This document shows positions 1 through 10,179 of a stretch of DNA of 64,000 nt, piece after piece (the first letter of the stretch is position 1; each line of letters starts with the position of its first letter). Location of the stretch: NCBI RefSeq assembly GCF_022024035.1, contig NZ_CP091787.1, forward strand, positions 372,001 to 436,000, in the 5' to 3' direction. This stretch comes from Prevotella sp. E13-17. GTDB lineage: Bacteria > Bacteroidota > Bacteroidia > Bacteroidales > Bacteroidaceae. Under the pieces are notes generated by a model. It did no database searches. It saw only the letters and a list, made by a program, of their open reading frames with translations, and was not told the DNA's origin. Position numbers and translations under genes: made by a program.

Positions 1-3000
1 GGGGTGATTTCTACTATAACCCTGCCGAGATACTGGGATTGGAAGGCAACAGCTTCACGCAGATGCAGTCGGCAGAAGCCCTGAACCTTTTCCGACCGAA
101 TGCTGAACAGGTGTCTATCTTGGTTCGTGGCACGGCAGAGAAGCCAGTACTTGTTGAGGGCGCCCTCTATGTGGGTGGCAACAGCGCATCGCTACGTGAA
201 CAGACGGCCAGAAGCAACTTTGATACGCGTCAGCCGCATATCAAGATTGGTTCCTATGTCACCATCGACAATGTGTTCTTGGGCAATAATGGCGAGAACA
301 TGGTGAATTATCAAGAGACTGACAATGAACATGGCCGTGGCGAGGGCGTGCTGCGCACAATGGCAAGTACCGATAAGACTCCCGATGGTTCACGCTTCAA
401 TTCGATGAATCTGAAGGACTCGCTTTTGTTTGCCAAATACATGGAAGGCTGTGCCATGAAGATTAAGCCTAACGTGCTGTTTGAGGATACAAGACGTGGT
501 GATGCCAATGATTATATACCTTACACTACGCAGTTTGGTTCGTTCTACTGTGGTGGTAACGTGGGAAGCATCATGACAGACGGTAAGATGACCGTTGATT
601 TTGTGGATAAGGTGATAGTATATAATAAGGTGGTAGGTGGTTGTAATAATGCCAACGTCTATGCCACCGACGACTTTAATGCGGAATACCTGGGCGGACT
701 GCTGGGCAATGCCGATGCCAATGGCGATAAGCTGGAGCTAAACTTCGCCGGATTGAAGATTCAGCCCAAGCGCTGGAATGCCACAAAGACGGCATTGGAG
801 TGGAACACCATCAGTGCTGCTACGGGCGAGAACGTCAGTTCCGAGGGCTTGCTGCCTGGCACCACAACGGCAGCCGATCATGATCGCCGACTGAAGGGTG
901 GAAATATCTATGGTGGATGCTATAACACCGGTCATGTGAACGGTAATGTGACGATCAATATCAATGCTTCTATCGTTGACCGCAAGGGCGAGTTTGCCAT
1001 CTTCGACCAGGTGGAACAGAACGAGGGTGAAGCTATCCTTTATGGTAACAGCGACTATCATGTGACAGAGCGCCGCTCGGGTGTGATCCTCGATGAGCAG
1101 GGCATGGATGTGCTGGGTCAGGCACTGAACGTGTTTGGAGGCGGCTATGGACACGAGTCGGAGATATGGGGCAGCACGACGGTCAATATTAACAAGGGTT
1201 ATGTGTTCCAGGTCTTTGGCGGTGGCGAGAATGGTCCGGTGGGAAATGCAGACTATTTCGACCCTGAGGCCTGGAAGCTGGTCTATTCCTATCACCCGGA
1301 GAATAGTTGCTATGTCAACCTGAAAGGTTCTGTGGAAGGTGTACACCGAGGTCATGTCGAGGACGACGACGAAATGGCTGAGGCTGAGTTTATCTATGGC
1401 GGCTCGTTTGAGGCGCCCATCGCCGGCAATGTGGTTGTAAACCTGGGTAATGGTCGTGTGTTCAACGCCTTTGCAGGTAGTTGTAATGCCGACATCTACG
1501 GACATACGGAGATGTATATCGGACGTAATGGCACGGATGCCGATGGTCATGATGTGTTGGGATTCCCTTGGGTGCGTGACCATGCGTATGGTGGTAATGA
1601 CCTGGGTGGACGCATCCTGAACAAGGGTAACTTTATGAACCGTATCAACGATGATGTGGTTGACATGGTGCATAACCCAGATTCTGCAGACGTGCCCGAC
1701 GTGACGAATGCCTCTGCCTATGTGGAGTATATTCAGGGAAATGTGAGCCACCTTTTTGGTGGTTGCTATGGCGACTATGACTATACGGATGCTCACTACC
1801 GTCAGTACACTTATCCTGATGGTGCGTCGAAACCTGGCTTTACAAAGCCTCGTCTGGACAACGCGTTTGTTAACCTTCGTCCTAATGTACATGTCAGAAA
1901 CTCACTGAAAAAAGTCTTTGGCGCAGGACAGGGACACCTGAAGGGACTGGGCGTGGACAGCATGCAGAACCGTAGCTATATACTCGTAGAGATACCAAAG
2001 ACCACTTCGAAATATCAGAATATTGAAATCTTTGGTGCCGGTGCCAACTGTGGTCTTGGTATGGGTGTCAATCCGTTGACACTGAGTGGCTATACGAATG
2101 CACTTGAGGGCACCGTTGAGGGACGTCCGGACAGTGGTTCTGCCATCATCGACCTGATGACGGGTCAGGTGAAGAGCGTGTTTGGTGGCAGCTATGAGGA
2201 GGGCGTCACCCGCCGTTCGGTTGTCAATGTGCCGCAGGGCTCGTCCATTTTCGTGGACAGCATCTTTGGTGGTGCCTATGGTGACGATCCTCTCTATCCT
2301 TGCGACGTCTATGAAGCGCATGTGAACTATTGTAGCGAGGAGGCTCGTGTGGGAGCGCTCTTCGGTGGAAACAACTCTGCCGACCGTACCCTCTATGGCC
2401 AAGTGAACATCAATGTGCCGGTGTGGAAGGATAAGGAGAATGGTTATCTGGCTACGGTCTATGGTGCTGGTTTCGGTTCTGACACTTGGTCGCAATATAC
2501 CGAGGTGAACCTGTATAACGGTGCCAAGGTCTATGAGGTCTATGGTGGCGGAAACAATGGTAAGGTGCTGAACATGGAGTCGCTGCGAAAGTGGAAAGAG
2601 ACCGACCCAACACTTGACCTTTCACTGCCTGGCTACGAGAATGCAGATGGCTTCGATGACGGTCTGGACAGCCCGTTGGCGCATGCCGTGCGTATGGATG
2701 GCAAGAAATACAATACCAACGTACACATCCACAAGGGTGCCACGGTTGTTAACTACGCCTATGGTGGTGGTTATGGTACGAATGCGGTGGTCAGCGGTTC
2801 TACTTATATCGACTTGTTGGGCGGTAATGTGATAAAGGATATGTATGCCGGCGGTACCAGTGGTGCTGTGCAGGACTACTATAAAGCTGGAACCTTCACG
2901 GCCAGTGCCACTGCTTACGTAGAGGGTGGTTCGGCTCGTAACGTCTATGGCGGTGGATGGCAAGGTGACGTGGGCTATACTAGGAGCGAGACAGCACAGA

Positions 3001-6000
3001 ACGGCAAGAAGACCATCGTGGAAAATATTCCCGGAGAGACAAATGTGGTGATTGGTATCCGCCAGGATCGTACAGAAGCGCTGCCCGAAGATTATGGCTA
3101 TTATGATGGTGTGCCAGCCATCTTGCGTAACGCCTATGCCGGCGGTGAAGGTGGTTCGGTGATTGGCAGAGCCACACTGACCATGAACAATGGCTACATT
3201 GGCTATTACTATGATACCGAGAGAGGTACTTACGTAGAGAAGGTCAACGATGAGACCTGGAGCGACCACGTGGGTAAGGATCGACTGTCGGACTGTGGTA
3301 ACCTCTTTGGCGGTGGCTACGACGACAACAGTAGTGTGGATACGAGCTTTGTCACCGTGTGGGGCGGCATGATACGTAACAGCGTGTTTGGCGGTGGTGA
3401 GATTGCTACCATCGGACGCGGTAAGGTGCACGAAAGCGATGTGGACAACAAGATTCGTGAACTGGACAGCATCTATCTGTATGGCGGCACCAATGTAACA
3501 CTCTATAACGGTCATGTGAAGCGCAACGTGTTCGGTGGCGGTAAGGGCTATAACATTCTGGGATATGGCGGTATTCACGGTTTCTATACCGACGGCTACG
3601 TGTTCGGACAGACTGCAGTGAACGTGTATGGTGGTGAAATCGGTACCGACGAAGGACTGGCGTCTGGCTATGGTAACGTGTTTGGCGGTGGCGATGTGGG
3701 CTATGTCTATGGTCGTGGTTACTTCAGCGAGAACAGCCGAAAGATTGGTACGGGCTCGCCTAACCATTACTACTACTACGACAGCGAAGGACACCTGACA
3801 GAAGACTGTAAGGTGGTGGTTTCGCCACAGCTGCAAATCAGAAAGAACGGCACACCGGTGACGTTCCAGGGAAAGGTTTACGGTCCTTATGACTATGTGC
3901 CTACCGACTATCTGAACACTCTGCCTGCCGATAAGGAAGACAGCAGATGGGCCAACCTCTATACAGGCGACGGACTGACAGCCGACGACCGGGTGGAGCG
4001 CGGTGTGCATATCCATAATGCTGTGTTTGCTGGTGGTAACGTGTCGTCTAACAGTGAGAGCTATAACAATGCAACCACAGTATTCGGTAATACCACGGCA
4101 ACACTCAACGATGTGTACCACCATGACTATATCACCGTGGGCACAGAGCATACGGGTGGTCTCTATGGTGGTGGTAACCTGTCGTTGGTGGGTGGCTATC
4201 GCGAACTGAACATCACGAACTATGGTACGGACTACTACGGACTGGACCAGCAAATCTCGTTGGAAGACTATCAGAAGCTGACCAACCGTGAGCGTGCTTA
4301 CTTCAGACTGGAATACCAGTGTCAGCAGGATGTGGTGATTGGTGGTAAGTCTTACCACGTAACCGATCGTATCAGTGAGGAGGAGTATAATGCTTTGCCC
4401 GCTGCCTATAAGATTCCGGAATACTGGATGCAGTATGGCTTCTGTTCTATCTATGCCGGACGATTGTTGAACACCATCCAGCGTGCAGACTTCTGTGGCG
4501 TATTTGGCAGTCGATTGGTTTTGCAGGGTGCCAAGGACCGTGTGGCTGACGTGGGCGATGCAACGGAGTACACCATCAACCGTGTTGGCGAGCTCTCGCT
4601 GAATCAGAAACACTCGGTGATTGCCGAAGACCTGGCGCTGAAGCCTGGTGCTGTGCCAGCGCTGAATGTGAGCGACCAGTCACCTGATGACTATCTGAAT
4701 GCAGAGAATGCACTTCATGGCAACTACTTCGGTATCTATAGCGTGGTGAACTATCTGGGAGGCTTGACGAGCGATGTGCACTTTAGCGATCCTTACAGAT
4801 ATGTGGAGCACGGTAATGCCAAGACTGACGACACTGAAACCTATTATAGCTGGAAGACAAGTCACATAGACAAACGCGACCGTAATAATGGTACTTCTAT
4901 TAATCAGATGGCATTGGCATCTGGTGTGTATCTGGAACTGACCTCGGAGCGGAGTACACCGAAAAACAAGATATATGGCGATATTACAGGTGTGATTGAA
5001 CTGGACCTGATTAATGTGAAGAAGGACATTGAGGGTGGTGGCTATGTCTATGCACGCAATGAACATGGTGAGCGCAGTGAGATATCTCATGAGAACACTC
5101 TGCTGTCTGTCTATAATATGAAGAATGGCGATGAGGCGCTGACCAATAAGATTTTTATATATAGTCCAACGGTGCTGTTGGACCACCAGACCAGCGGCAA
5201 CTTTATCCATAGGGCAAAGCGTATCGTGGATGACTGTTACCCGAACAACGGTGTCTATGACGATGGCTACGTGGCCTCGCCGGCACACTATTGGTACATC
5301 AAGGGTGAGGTGTATATTTACGACCAGGTGGTATCGGCCTATGTCGGCTCTGCTTCAGCCTACTCAAAGGAGGTGAAGATACCTCTGACCATCACTGCTT
5401 GCTCTAACGGACGACTCAGACTGATGAACATCCAGCCCAGCCTCTATGCTTACTATGCTAACGATGAGCGGACGGAGAAGATAACACCTGACGGTGTGAA
5501 AGTGGAAAACGAGAGTATGACGTACTACCTGAACGACGTCATTTCGTGGTGGGACTGGCACCAGCTGCCGGATAATGAACAGAGATACTTTGTCAAGGAA
5601 ACCCGCGTCAACGTGGACTCTTGTATCATTGATGGCACGCCTTATTCTGCAGGTGCATTCGTTCTTGAAGATGATGCCACCCTTCATAGCACAACGGCCT
5701 GGCAAAACTTTGTGTCTGGAAACCACACGGTGTGCAATGCACTCGGTGAGGAGGTGACAGACCTAAACATGTTGTTCCACTCGTCGAACAATATTGGCCA
5801 TGACACGGGCTATGTGCTCACCGTGAAGATGGACAGCCCGAAGGATTGGAACGACTGGTATAGTCCGCTGATGGACGCTGACGGCGACAAGATACGAAAG
5901 GATGCCTATAAGGCACTGCCTGATAAGTCTGGCTATATAGAGGGTCCTACATACACGTTGACGGGAGCCTCAGGTCTGTATGGTCAGCGTGAGTATGAGG

Positions 6001-9000
6001 TGGGCGATGTGATCACGAAGGAAGCTCATGACGACTATGTCTCTACGGTGGTGCGTATGCCGCAGCCACCCACAGGACAGGCTGTTGTGGAGCCAGCTTA
6101 TGTGGCATTGGAAGATTTCGCAAACACCCAGAAAGGTAATGCAATCGGTCAGGAAGCTTACGATGCGCTGGATGATAAGTCGAAATTTGAGCCTGCTATG
6201 GTCTGCATCAACACTTTCCAGATTGGCGAAGAGTCGTACATCCTGCACGGAGAGCTGGTATCCGGAACCGACGAAAGCCTGGAAGAACTGGCTCGGAAAT
6301 ACAAGGTGTACAACAACAGCAGGATTAATGCCGACTCTGTCACCAATGCGGAGGCGCTGGAGTATGTGAAGGCTCATCTGTCTGAAGCCTACTATGTCAA
6401 GAGCGATGGCCTCTATGGCGGTCAGTACTACGAGGCAGGCGAGAATTATAGCGCCATCAAGTCGTGGTGCTCGCTGACAGATGCACGTGAGAATTTCGAT
6501 TTCAACTATGATGCCCTTGATTTGCTGATTGACCCAGACTATCATGGCGAGGGCTTCACGGATGTTTATTATAAGAGTCCGTATAGCGATGTGAAGGCGG
6601 TAGAGTATGATGCCATTTACGACGGCCCTGGCACTCTGACTTATTATGATAATGACAACGTGGAACACACGATTGCATCGGGCAACAAACTGACGCGTGA
6701 GGAGTACGAGGAAGTTAGAAACGATCAACTGCACTATTCAAGCATTGTGGTGCCCGCAGGGTCTGGCGAACAGAAGATATTTATTGTCAACGAGTCGTTG
6801 ATAGACAATGGTACACCTTATGCAAAGGGACAGGAAATCAGTGAGAAAGACTTTAAGTTGCTGTCGGCTGTCAACCGTGCCAAGGTGGATTCTGTTACCT
6901 TCCAGAAGGAGGGCATGGCAAACACGGTGTTCTATTGCTACGAGACTTATACGCCTTCTGCTTCGTTCACGACAGAGCGCGGTACTGCAGGACAAAAGGG
7001 TTCGGTAATCTCTGCCAGTGTCTTTGCCACGATTCCTAACTACCAGAAGCTTTTCTCAATACGTGGTTCTGAGCCAACCGAGACGACAACACTCTTTGTG
7101 TCGCGCGAATCAACAGCCAGGGATGTGACATCAGAGAAAATTCTGACGGCCGTTTATCAGTACACCTACTACGAACCTGATGAAGAGGGCGAAGGTATGA
7201 GTCTGGTCAACGAGCTCCATGTGCTGAACATCCATCTGCAACTGGAGAGCGGCGCACCAGAGATTGGCTTCCTGAATGCACCACCAGCCGTGTTGCCCGG
7301 CACCAAGCTCGGTCTGAAGGCACCCACGGTGAACCCCGGTCTTTACGAGGTGCTGACCAGCGGTTGGGAGATGTTCACAGACGAACATGATGCGATGTTG
7401 CGCCGCAATGGCGTGTCATTTAAGAACAACGGAACTCCGCTCTACTGGTATCAGGACCAGAAGGCATGGCTGGCGTTCTATTCGAAGACCTATCTGGGCA
7501 AGACCTATTCCAACTATGTGCCAGTGACGGTGGCTAACTATCATGATTTGGACGAGGTGATGGCCGACAAGGAGCATCATCTGTATGTGGATCATCCCGA
7601 TGTGAGCCGCAACTCGAAGATATATATCGACGGTCGAACCTGCACGTCGGATGCTGGCAAGAGCAAACTCGACCTGCTGAAAGATTTCTACGACCTGAGT
7701 CTGCAGACGACAGAGGCTGCTACGGGTGCTACGGCAGGACATGCGCTGCTCGACAGTCATGTGAAGGGTGGTGCCAACCTGGAGTTCATTCTGAAAGGTG
7801 ATGTGGCACCAAAGGCCTACACTGACTGGACACCTATTGGCGGCGAAGAACAGTGCTTTGCCGGAAATCTGCATGGCGATGGCTATACCGTCAGCGGACT
7901 GAACAACTCGCTGTTTGGCAAACTCTGCGGCAGTGTCTATAACCTCGGCGTGACGGGCTCGTTCTCGTCGGCAGGTGTCGTGGATACTGGTGATGGCTAT
8001 GTAGAGAACTGTTGGATCAACACCACGGGAACACCCGACGGTTCGGTCTATGCCGTATTCGGTAATCCTAGCGACGAGGAACCAACAACCCGCCAGCTGG
8101 TCAACAGCTATTACCAAGCCGGCAAGAACTACAAGACCACGGCCAACACCCATGGTGTGGCTACGCCTATGTCTGCACAGGCATTCTATAATGGTACGGT
8201 GGCCTACAACCTGAACGGCTTCTACCTGAACAAGCGCTATTATGACCAGCAGCTCACTGGCGGAAAGGCATACCGCTACCTGAAGTCCGAGAATGATGAA
8301 CTGTCTGAGCAGATGCTCACAGGCTATTATCCCACCACGCCCGATGCCCGTTATGGCGATGTGGGCTATGTGGAGAGCCGTTTTGAGGATGGTGACTTTA
8401 TCTATGCGGATGGTTACATACCAGAGACGTCCGATGCCCGTATGCGCATGGAAAACAGCAGCGCTGCCTATGCACCTATATGGCCCGATGACTACCTCTT
8501 CTTCGGACAGACGCTGACCTATGGCTACAACCTGTCACGTCCGCACGATGACACGCCTGTGCATATCATCAAGAATGGCAACCGCCTGTCGCTGAGCGGT
8601 GCCGGCAACCGCGTCTATCGTGCACCTGCCTACTACCAAAGCAGTGTCATGGACAAGGTTCACTTTAATCTCTCGGCTGTGCTGGCTGCCAAGTCTGCAC
8701 CTAAGTCGATAACAGACACAGACCTGAAACCGGCCTATCCGAATATGACGGCCGTTGACTTTGCCGGTCATAACGACAACACGTGGGCACTGGGCACCAC
8801 AGGTGCTGCTACGCCAGCCTCCTTCTATCCACCTATGCTGGACGATGCCGATGGACTGCTGAGTATCACGAACGAGGGCGAGACCACCAACCTGCTGGTC
8901 TATGCACCTTCTGCCGAACTGAATGCCAAGACAAACGAAGTGCTGACCAGCTACTTCGTGGATCCTGTCTATGCAGATTATGACGTGGACGATGACTATC

Positions 9001-10175
9001 GCCGCGTGCGCACGGCACCTACCTCTATGGTTCATGGCCACTTGGTGCAGAGCAACCTCACGGCCATCACTGACCACCTCCTGGTAGATAAGCGCGATTT
9101 CAACTGTCCGTTGAGCTATACGTTCGCCTCTGGAAAACGCATGTGGCATCAACGTACGCCAGACCTCTATGTGGACATCAACAAGGGATGGGAAACCGTC
9201 AGTCTGCCTTTCACCGCCGAACTGGTATCTACGCAGGATAAGGGTGAGATAACACACTTCTATAGTGGTAGTCGTACGGCTGAGACAAACGGCGCAAAGA
9301 TTGGTCACGAGTACTGGCTGCGCGAGTATCAGGGCAAGTCGGCCGAGGACGAGCAGGTATTCACAGCGGTCTTCAGTTATCCGCAGGCCACGGGCGACGA
9401 CAAGCAGGTGGACAACACCTTCCTGTGGGATTACTATTACAGTAAGAACGCGCAGAAGGATGCCAACAACGACACCTACCAGACCTACTATGAGAACGGA
9501 CGTGAGTTCTCAGACTATCCGCTGCTGACCACGGCAAAGCCTTATCTGATAGGCTTCCCGGGCAAGACCTACTATGAGTTTGACCTCAGTGGCGAATGGA
9601 CCGCGCAGAACACTGCCAGCGTGGCCCCCGCACGACTCGACAAGCAGGTCATCAGTTTCGTTTCCGAACCGGCCATCACCATTGGCGTCAGTGATGATGA
9701 GCTGAACAGCGTGCCTGCCGATGGCTATGCCTTCGTGCCCAACTATATGAGTAAAGTGACGAATGGCTACCTCATGAATGCCGAGGGACGTAGCTTTGAT
9801 GTGACGCCCGTTGGCGGTCTGGCTGCAACGCCATTCCGTCCGTATTTCGTGGCCAGTCCTTCGTCATCGCGTCGCCAAGTGCAGTCCATCCTGTTCGTAG
9901 GCAAAGACACCTCGTTCGCCTTCGATGAGCAGAAGCCATCTGAAGAGGAGCTGGGCGAGGGCGACCTGCAGTTCCGTCTGCGTCGCCATGCGATAGAGGT
10001 CACTTCAACGCTGCGTCGTGCTGCCGATGTGCACATCGTGAATACTGCCGGCGTGAAGGTTGGCTCGTTCACCATACAGCCCGGTGAGACCATCAGCACC
10101 CGTGTCGGAGTGGGAGGTATCTATATGTTGAATGCCGACGGTGGCAGATATCAGAAGAAATTAGTAGTAAGATAG
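1..10175 (+). CDS. Giant glycine-rich repeat surface protein with T9SS-type C-terminus (5' partial)
   Basis: The reading frame is open to the first base of the window, so the N-terminus lies upstream. About 3390 residues are visible. From roughly nt 530 to 4210 the protein is built of about 20 degenerate repeats, each centred on a V-Y/F-G-G-G turn (for example VFGGGYG, VYGGGNNG, LFGGGYDD) with short beta-strand-like segments between them, suggesting a beta-solenoid. From about nt 4300 to 7060 a second repeat type appears, with E-E-Y-N-A-L-P-like cores. Around nt 7780-8100 there is a GLUG-like segment. The last 70 or so residues resemble a Por-secretion (T9SS) sorting domain, with VHIVNTAG, GGIYML and the terminal KKLVVR. 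I infer an exported, surface-attached adhesin-like protein; the ligand is unknown. The next gene starts 4 bp after the stop. Confidence 0.85.
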   Translation, partial: GDFYYNPAEILGLEGNSFTQMQSAEALNLFRPNAEQVSILVRGTAEKPVLVEGALYVGGNSASLREQTARSNFDTRQPHIKIGSYVTIDNVFLGNNGENMVNYQETDNEHGRGEGVLRTMASTDKTPDGSRFNSMNLKDSLLFAKYMEGCAMKIKPNVLFEDTRRGDANDYIPYTTQFGSFYCGGNVGSIMTDGKMTVDFVDKVIVYNKVVGGCNNANVYATDDFNAEYLGGLLGNADANGDKLELNFAGLKIQPKRWNATKTALEWNTISAATGENVSSEGLLPGTTTAADHDRRLKGGNIYGGCYNTGHVNGNVTININASIVDRKGEFAIFDQVEQNEGEAILYGNSDYHVTERRSGVILDEQGMDVLGQALNVFGGGYGHESEIWGSTTVNINKGYVFQVFGGGENGPVGNADYFDPEAWKLVYSYHPENSCYVNLKGSVEGVHRGHVEDDDEMAEAEFIYGGSFEAPIAGNVVVNLGNGRVFNAFAGSCNADIYGHTEMYIGRNGTDADGHDVLGFPWVRDHAYGGNDLGGRILNKGNFMNRINDDVVDMVHNPDSADVPDVTNASAYVEYIQGNVSHLFGGCYGDYDYTDAHYRQYTYPDGASKPGFTKPRLDNAFVNLRPNVHVRNSLKKVFGAGQGHLKGLGVDSMQNRSYILVEIPKTTSKYQNIEIFGAGANCGLGMGVNPLTLSGYTNALEGTVEGRPDSGSAIIDLMTGQVKSVFGGSYEEGVTRRSVVNVPQGSSIFVDSIFGGAYGDDPLYPCDVYEAHVNYCSEEARVGALFGGNNSADRTLYGQVNINVPVWKDKENGYLATVYGAGFGSDTWSQYTEVNLYNGAKVYEVYGGGNNGKVLNMESLRKWKETDPTLDLSLPGYENADGFDDGLDSPLAHAVRMDGKKYNTNVHIHKGATVVNYAYGGGYGTNAVVSGSTYIDLLGGNVIKDMYAGGTSGAVQDYYKAGTFTASATAYVEGGSARNVYGGGWQGDVGYTRSETAQNGKKTIVENIPGETNVVIGIRQDRTEALPEDYGYYDGVPAILRNAYAGGEGGSVIGRATLTMNNGYIGYYYDTERGTYVEKVNDETWSDHVGKDRLSDCGNLFGGGYDDNSSVDTSFVTVWGGMIRNSVFGGGEIATIGRGKVHESDVDNKIRELDSIYLYGGTNVTLYNGHVKRNVFGGGKGYNILGYGGIHGFYTDGYVFGQTAVNVYGGEIGTDEGLASGYGNVFGGGDVGYVYGRGYFSENSRKIGTGSPNHYYYYDSEGHLTEDCKVVVSPQLQIRKNGTPVTFQGKVYGPYDYVPTDYLNTLPADKEDSRWANLYTGDGLTADDRVERGVHIHNAVFAGGNVSSNSESYNNATTVFGNTTATLNDVYHHDYITVGTEHTGGLYGGGNLSLVGGYRELNITNYGTDYYGLDQQISLEDYQKLTNRERAYFRLEYQCQQDVVIGGKSYHVTDRISEEEYNALPAAYKIPEYWMQYGFCSIYAGRLLNTIQRADFCGVFGSRLVLQGAKDRVADVGDATEYTINRVGELSLNQKHSVIAEDLALKPGAVPALNVSDQSPDDYLNAENALHGNYFGIYSVVNYLGGLTSDVHFSDPYRYVEHGNAKTDDTETYYSWKTSHIDKRDRNNGTSINQMALASGVYLELTSERSTPKNKIYGDITGVIELDLINVKKDIEGGGYVYARNEHGERSEISHENTLLSVYNMKNGDEALTNKIFIYSPTVLLDHQTSGNFIHRAKRIVDDCYPNNGVYDDGYVASPAHYWYIKGEVYIYDQVVSAYVGSASAYSKEVKIPLTITACSNGRLRLMNIQPSLYAYYANDERTEKITPDGVKVENESMTYYLNDVISWWDWHQLPDNEQRYFVKETRVNVDSCIIDGTPYSAGAFVLEDDATLHSTTAWQNFVSGNHTVCNALGEEVTDLNMLFHSSNNIGHDTGYVLTVKMDSPKDWNDWYSPLMDADGDKIRKDAYKALPDKSGYIEGPTYTLTGASGLYGQREYEVGDVITKEAHDDYVSTVVRMPQPPTGQAVVEPAYVALEDFANTQKGNAIGQEAYDALDDKSKFEPAMVCINTFQIGEESYILHGELVSGTDESLEELARKYKVYNNSRINADSVTNAEALEYVKAHLSEAYYVKSDGLYGGQYYEAGENYSAIKSWCSLTDARENFDFNYDALDLLIDPDYHGEGFTDVYYKSPYSDVKAVEYDAIYDGPGTLTYYDNDNVEHTIASGNKLTREEYEEVRNDQLHYSSIVVPAGSGEQKIFIVNESLIDNGTPYAKGQEISEKDFKLLSAVNRAKVDSVTFQKEGMANTVFYCYETYTPSASFTTERGTAGQKGSVISASVFATIPNYQKLFSIRGSEPTETTTLFVSRESTARDVTSEKILTAVYQYTYYEPDEEGEGMSLVNELHVLNIHLQLESGAPEIGFLNAPPAVLPGTKLGLKAPTVNPGLYEVLTSGWEMFTDEHDAMLRRNGVSFKNNGTPLYWYQDQKAWLAFYSKTYLGKTYSNYVPVTVANYHDLDEVMADKEHHLYVDHPDVSRNSKIYIDGRTCTSDAGKSKLDLLKDFYDLSLQTTEAATGATAGHALLDSHVKGGANLEFILKGDVAPKAYTDWTPIGGEEQCFAGNLHGDGYTVSGLNNSLFGKLCGSVYNLGVTGSFSSAGVVDTGDGYVENCWINTTGTPDGSVYAVFGNPSDEEPTTRQLVNSYYQAGKNYKTTANTHGVATPMSAQAFYNGTVAYNLNGFYLNKRYYDQQLTGGKAYRYLKSENDELSEQMLTGYYPTTPDARYGDVGYVESRFEDGDFIYADGYIPETSDARMRMENSSAAYAPIWPDDYLFFGQTLTYGYNLSRPHDDTPVHIIKNGNRLSLSGAGNRVYRAPAYYQSSVMDKVHFNLSAVLAAKSAPKSITDTDLKPAYPNMTAVDFAGHNDNTWALGTTGAATPASFYPPMLDDADGLLSITNEGETTNLLVYAPSAELNAKTNEVLTSYFVDPVYADYDVDDDYRRVRTAPTSMVHGHLVQSNLTAITDHLLVDKRDFNCPLSYTFASGKRMWHQRTPDLYVDINKGWETVSLPFTAELVSTQDKGEITHFYSGSRTAETNGAKIGHEYWLREYQGKSAEDEQVFTAVFSYPQATGDDKQVDNTFLWDYYYSKNAQKDANNDTYQTYYENGREFSDYPLLTTAKPYLIGFPGKTYYEFDLSGEWTAQNTASVAPARLDKQVISFVSEPAITIGVSDDELNSVPADGYAFVPNYMSKVTNGYLMNAEGRSFDVTPVGGLAATPFRPYFVASPSSSRRQVQSILFVGKDTSFAFDEQKPSEEELGEGDLQFRLRRHAIEVTSTLRRAADVHIVNTAGVKVGSFTIQPGETISTRVGVGGIYMLNADGGRYQKKLVVR

Positions 10176-10179
10176 AGCT

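Noticed and set aside
738-4613. Long open frames on the minus strand opposite the first giant gene (up to 663 codons)
   Set aside because: They mirror the repetitive Gly/Tyr codons of the plus-strand gene, giving Thr/Ile/His-rich translations without any domain. The plus-strand protein is clearly the real one.
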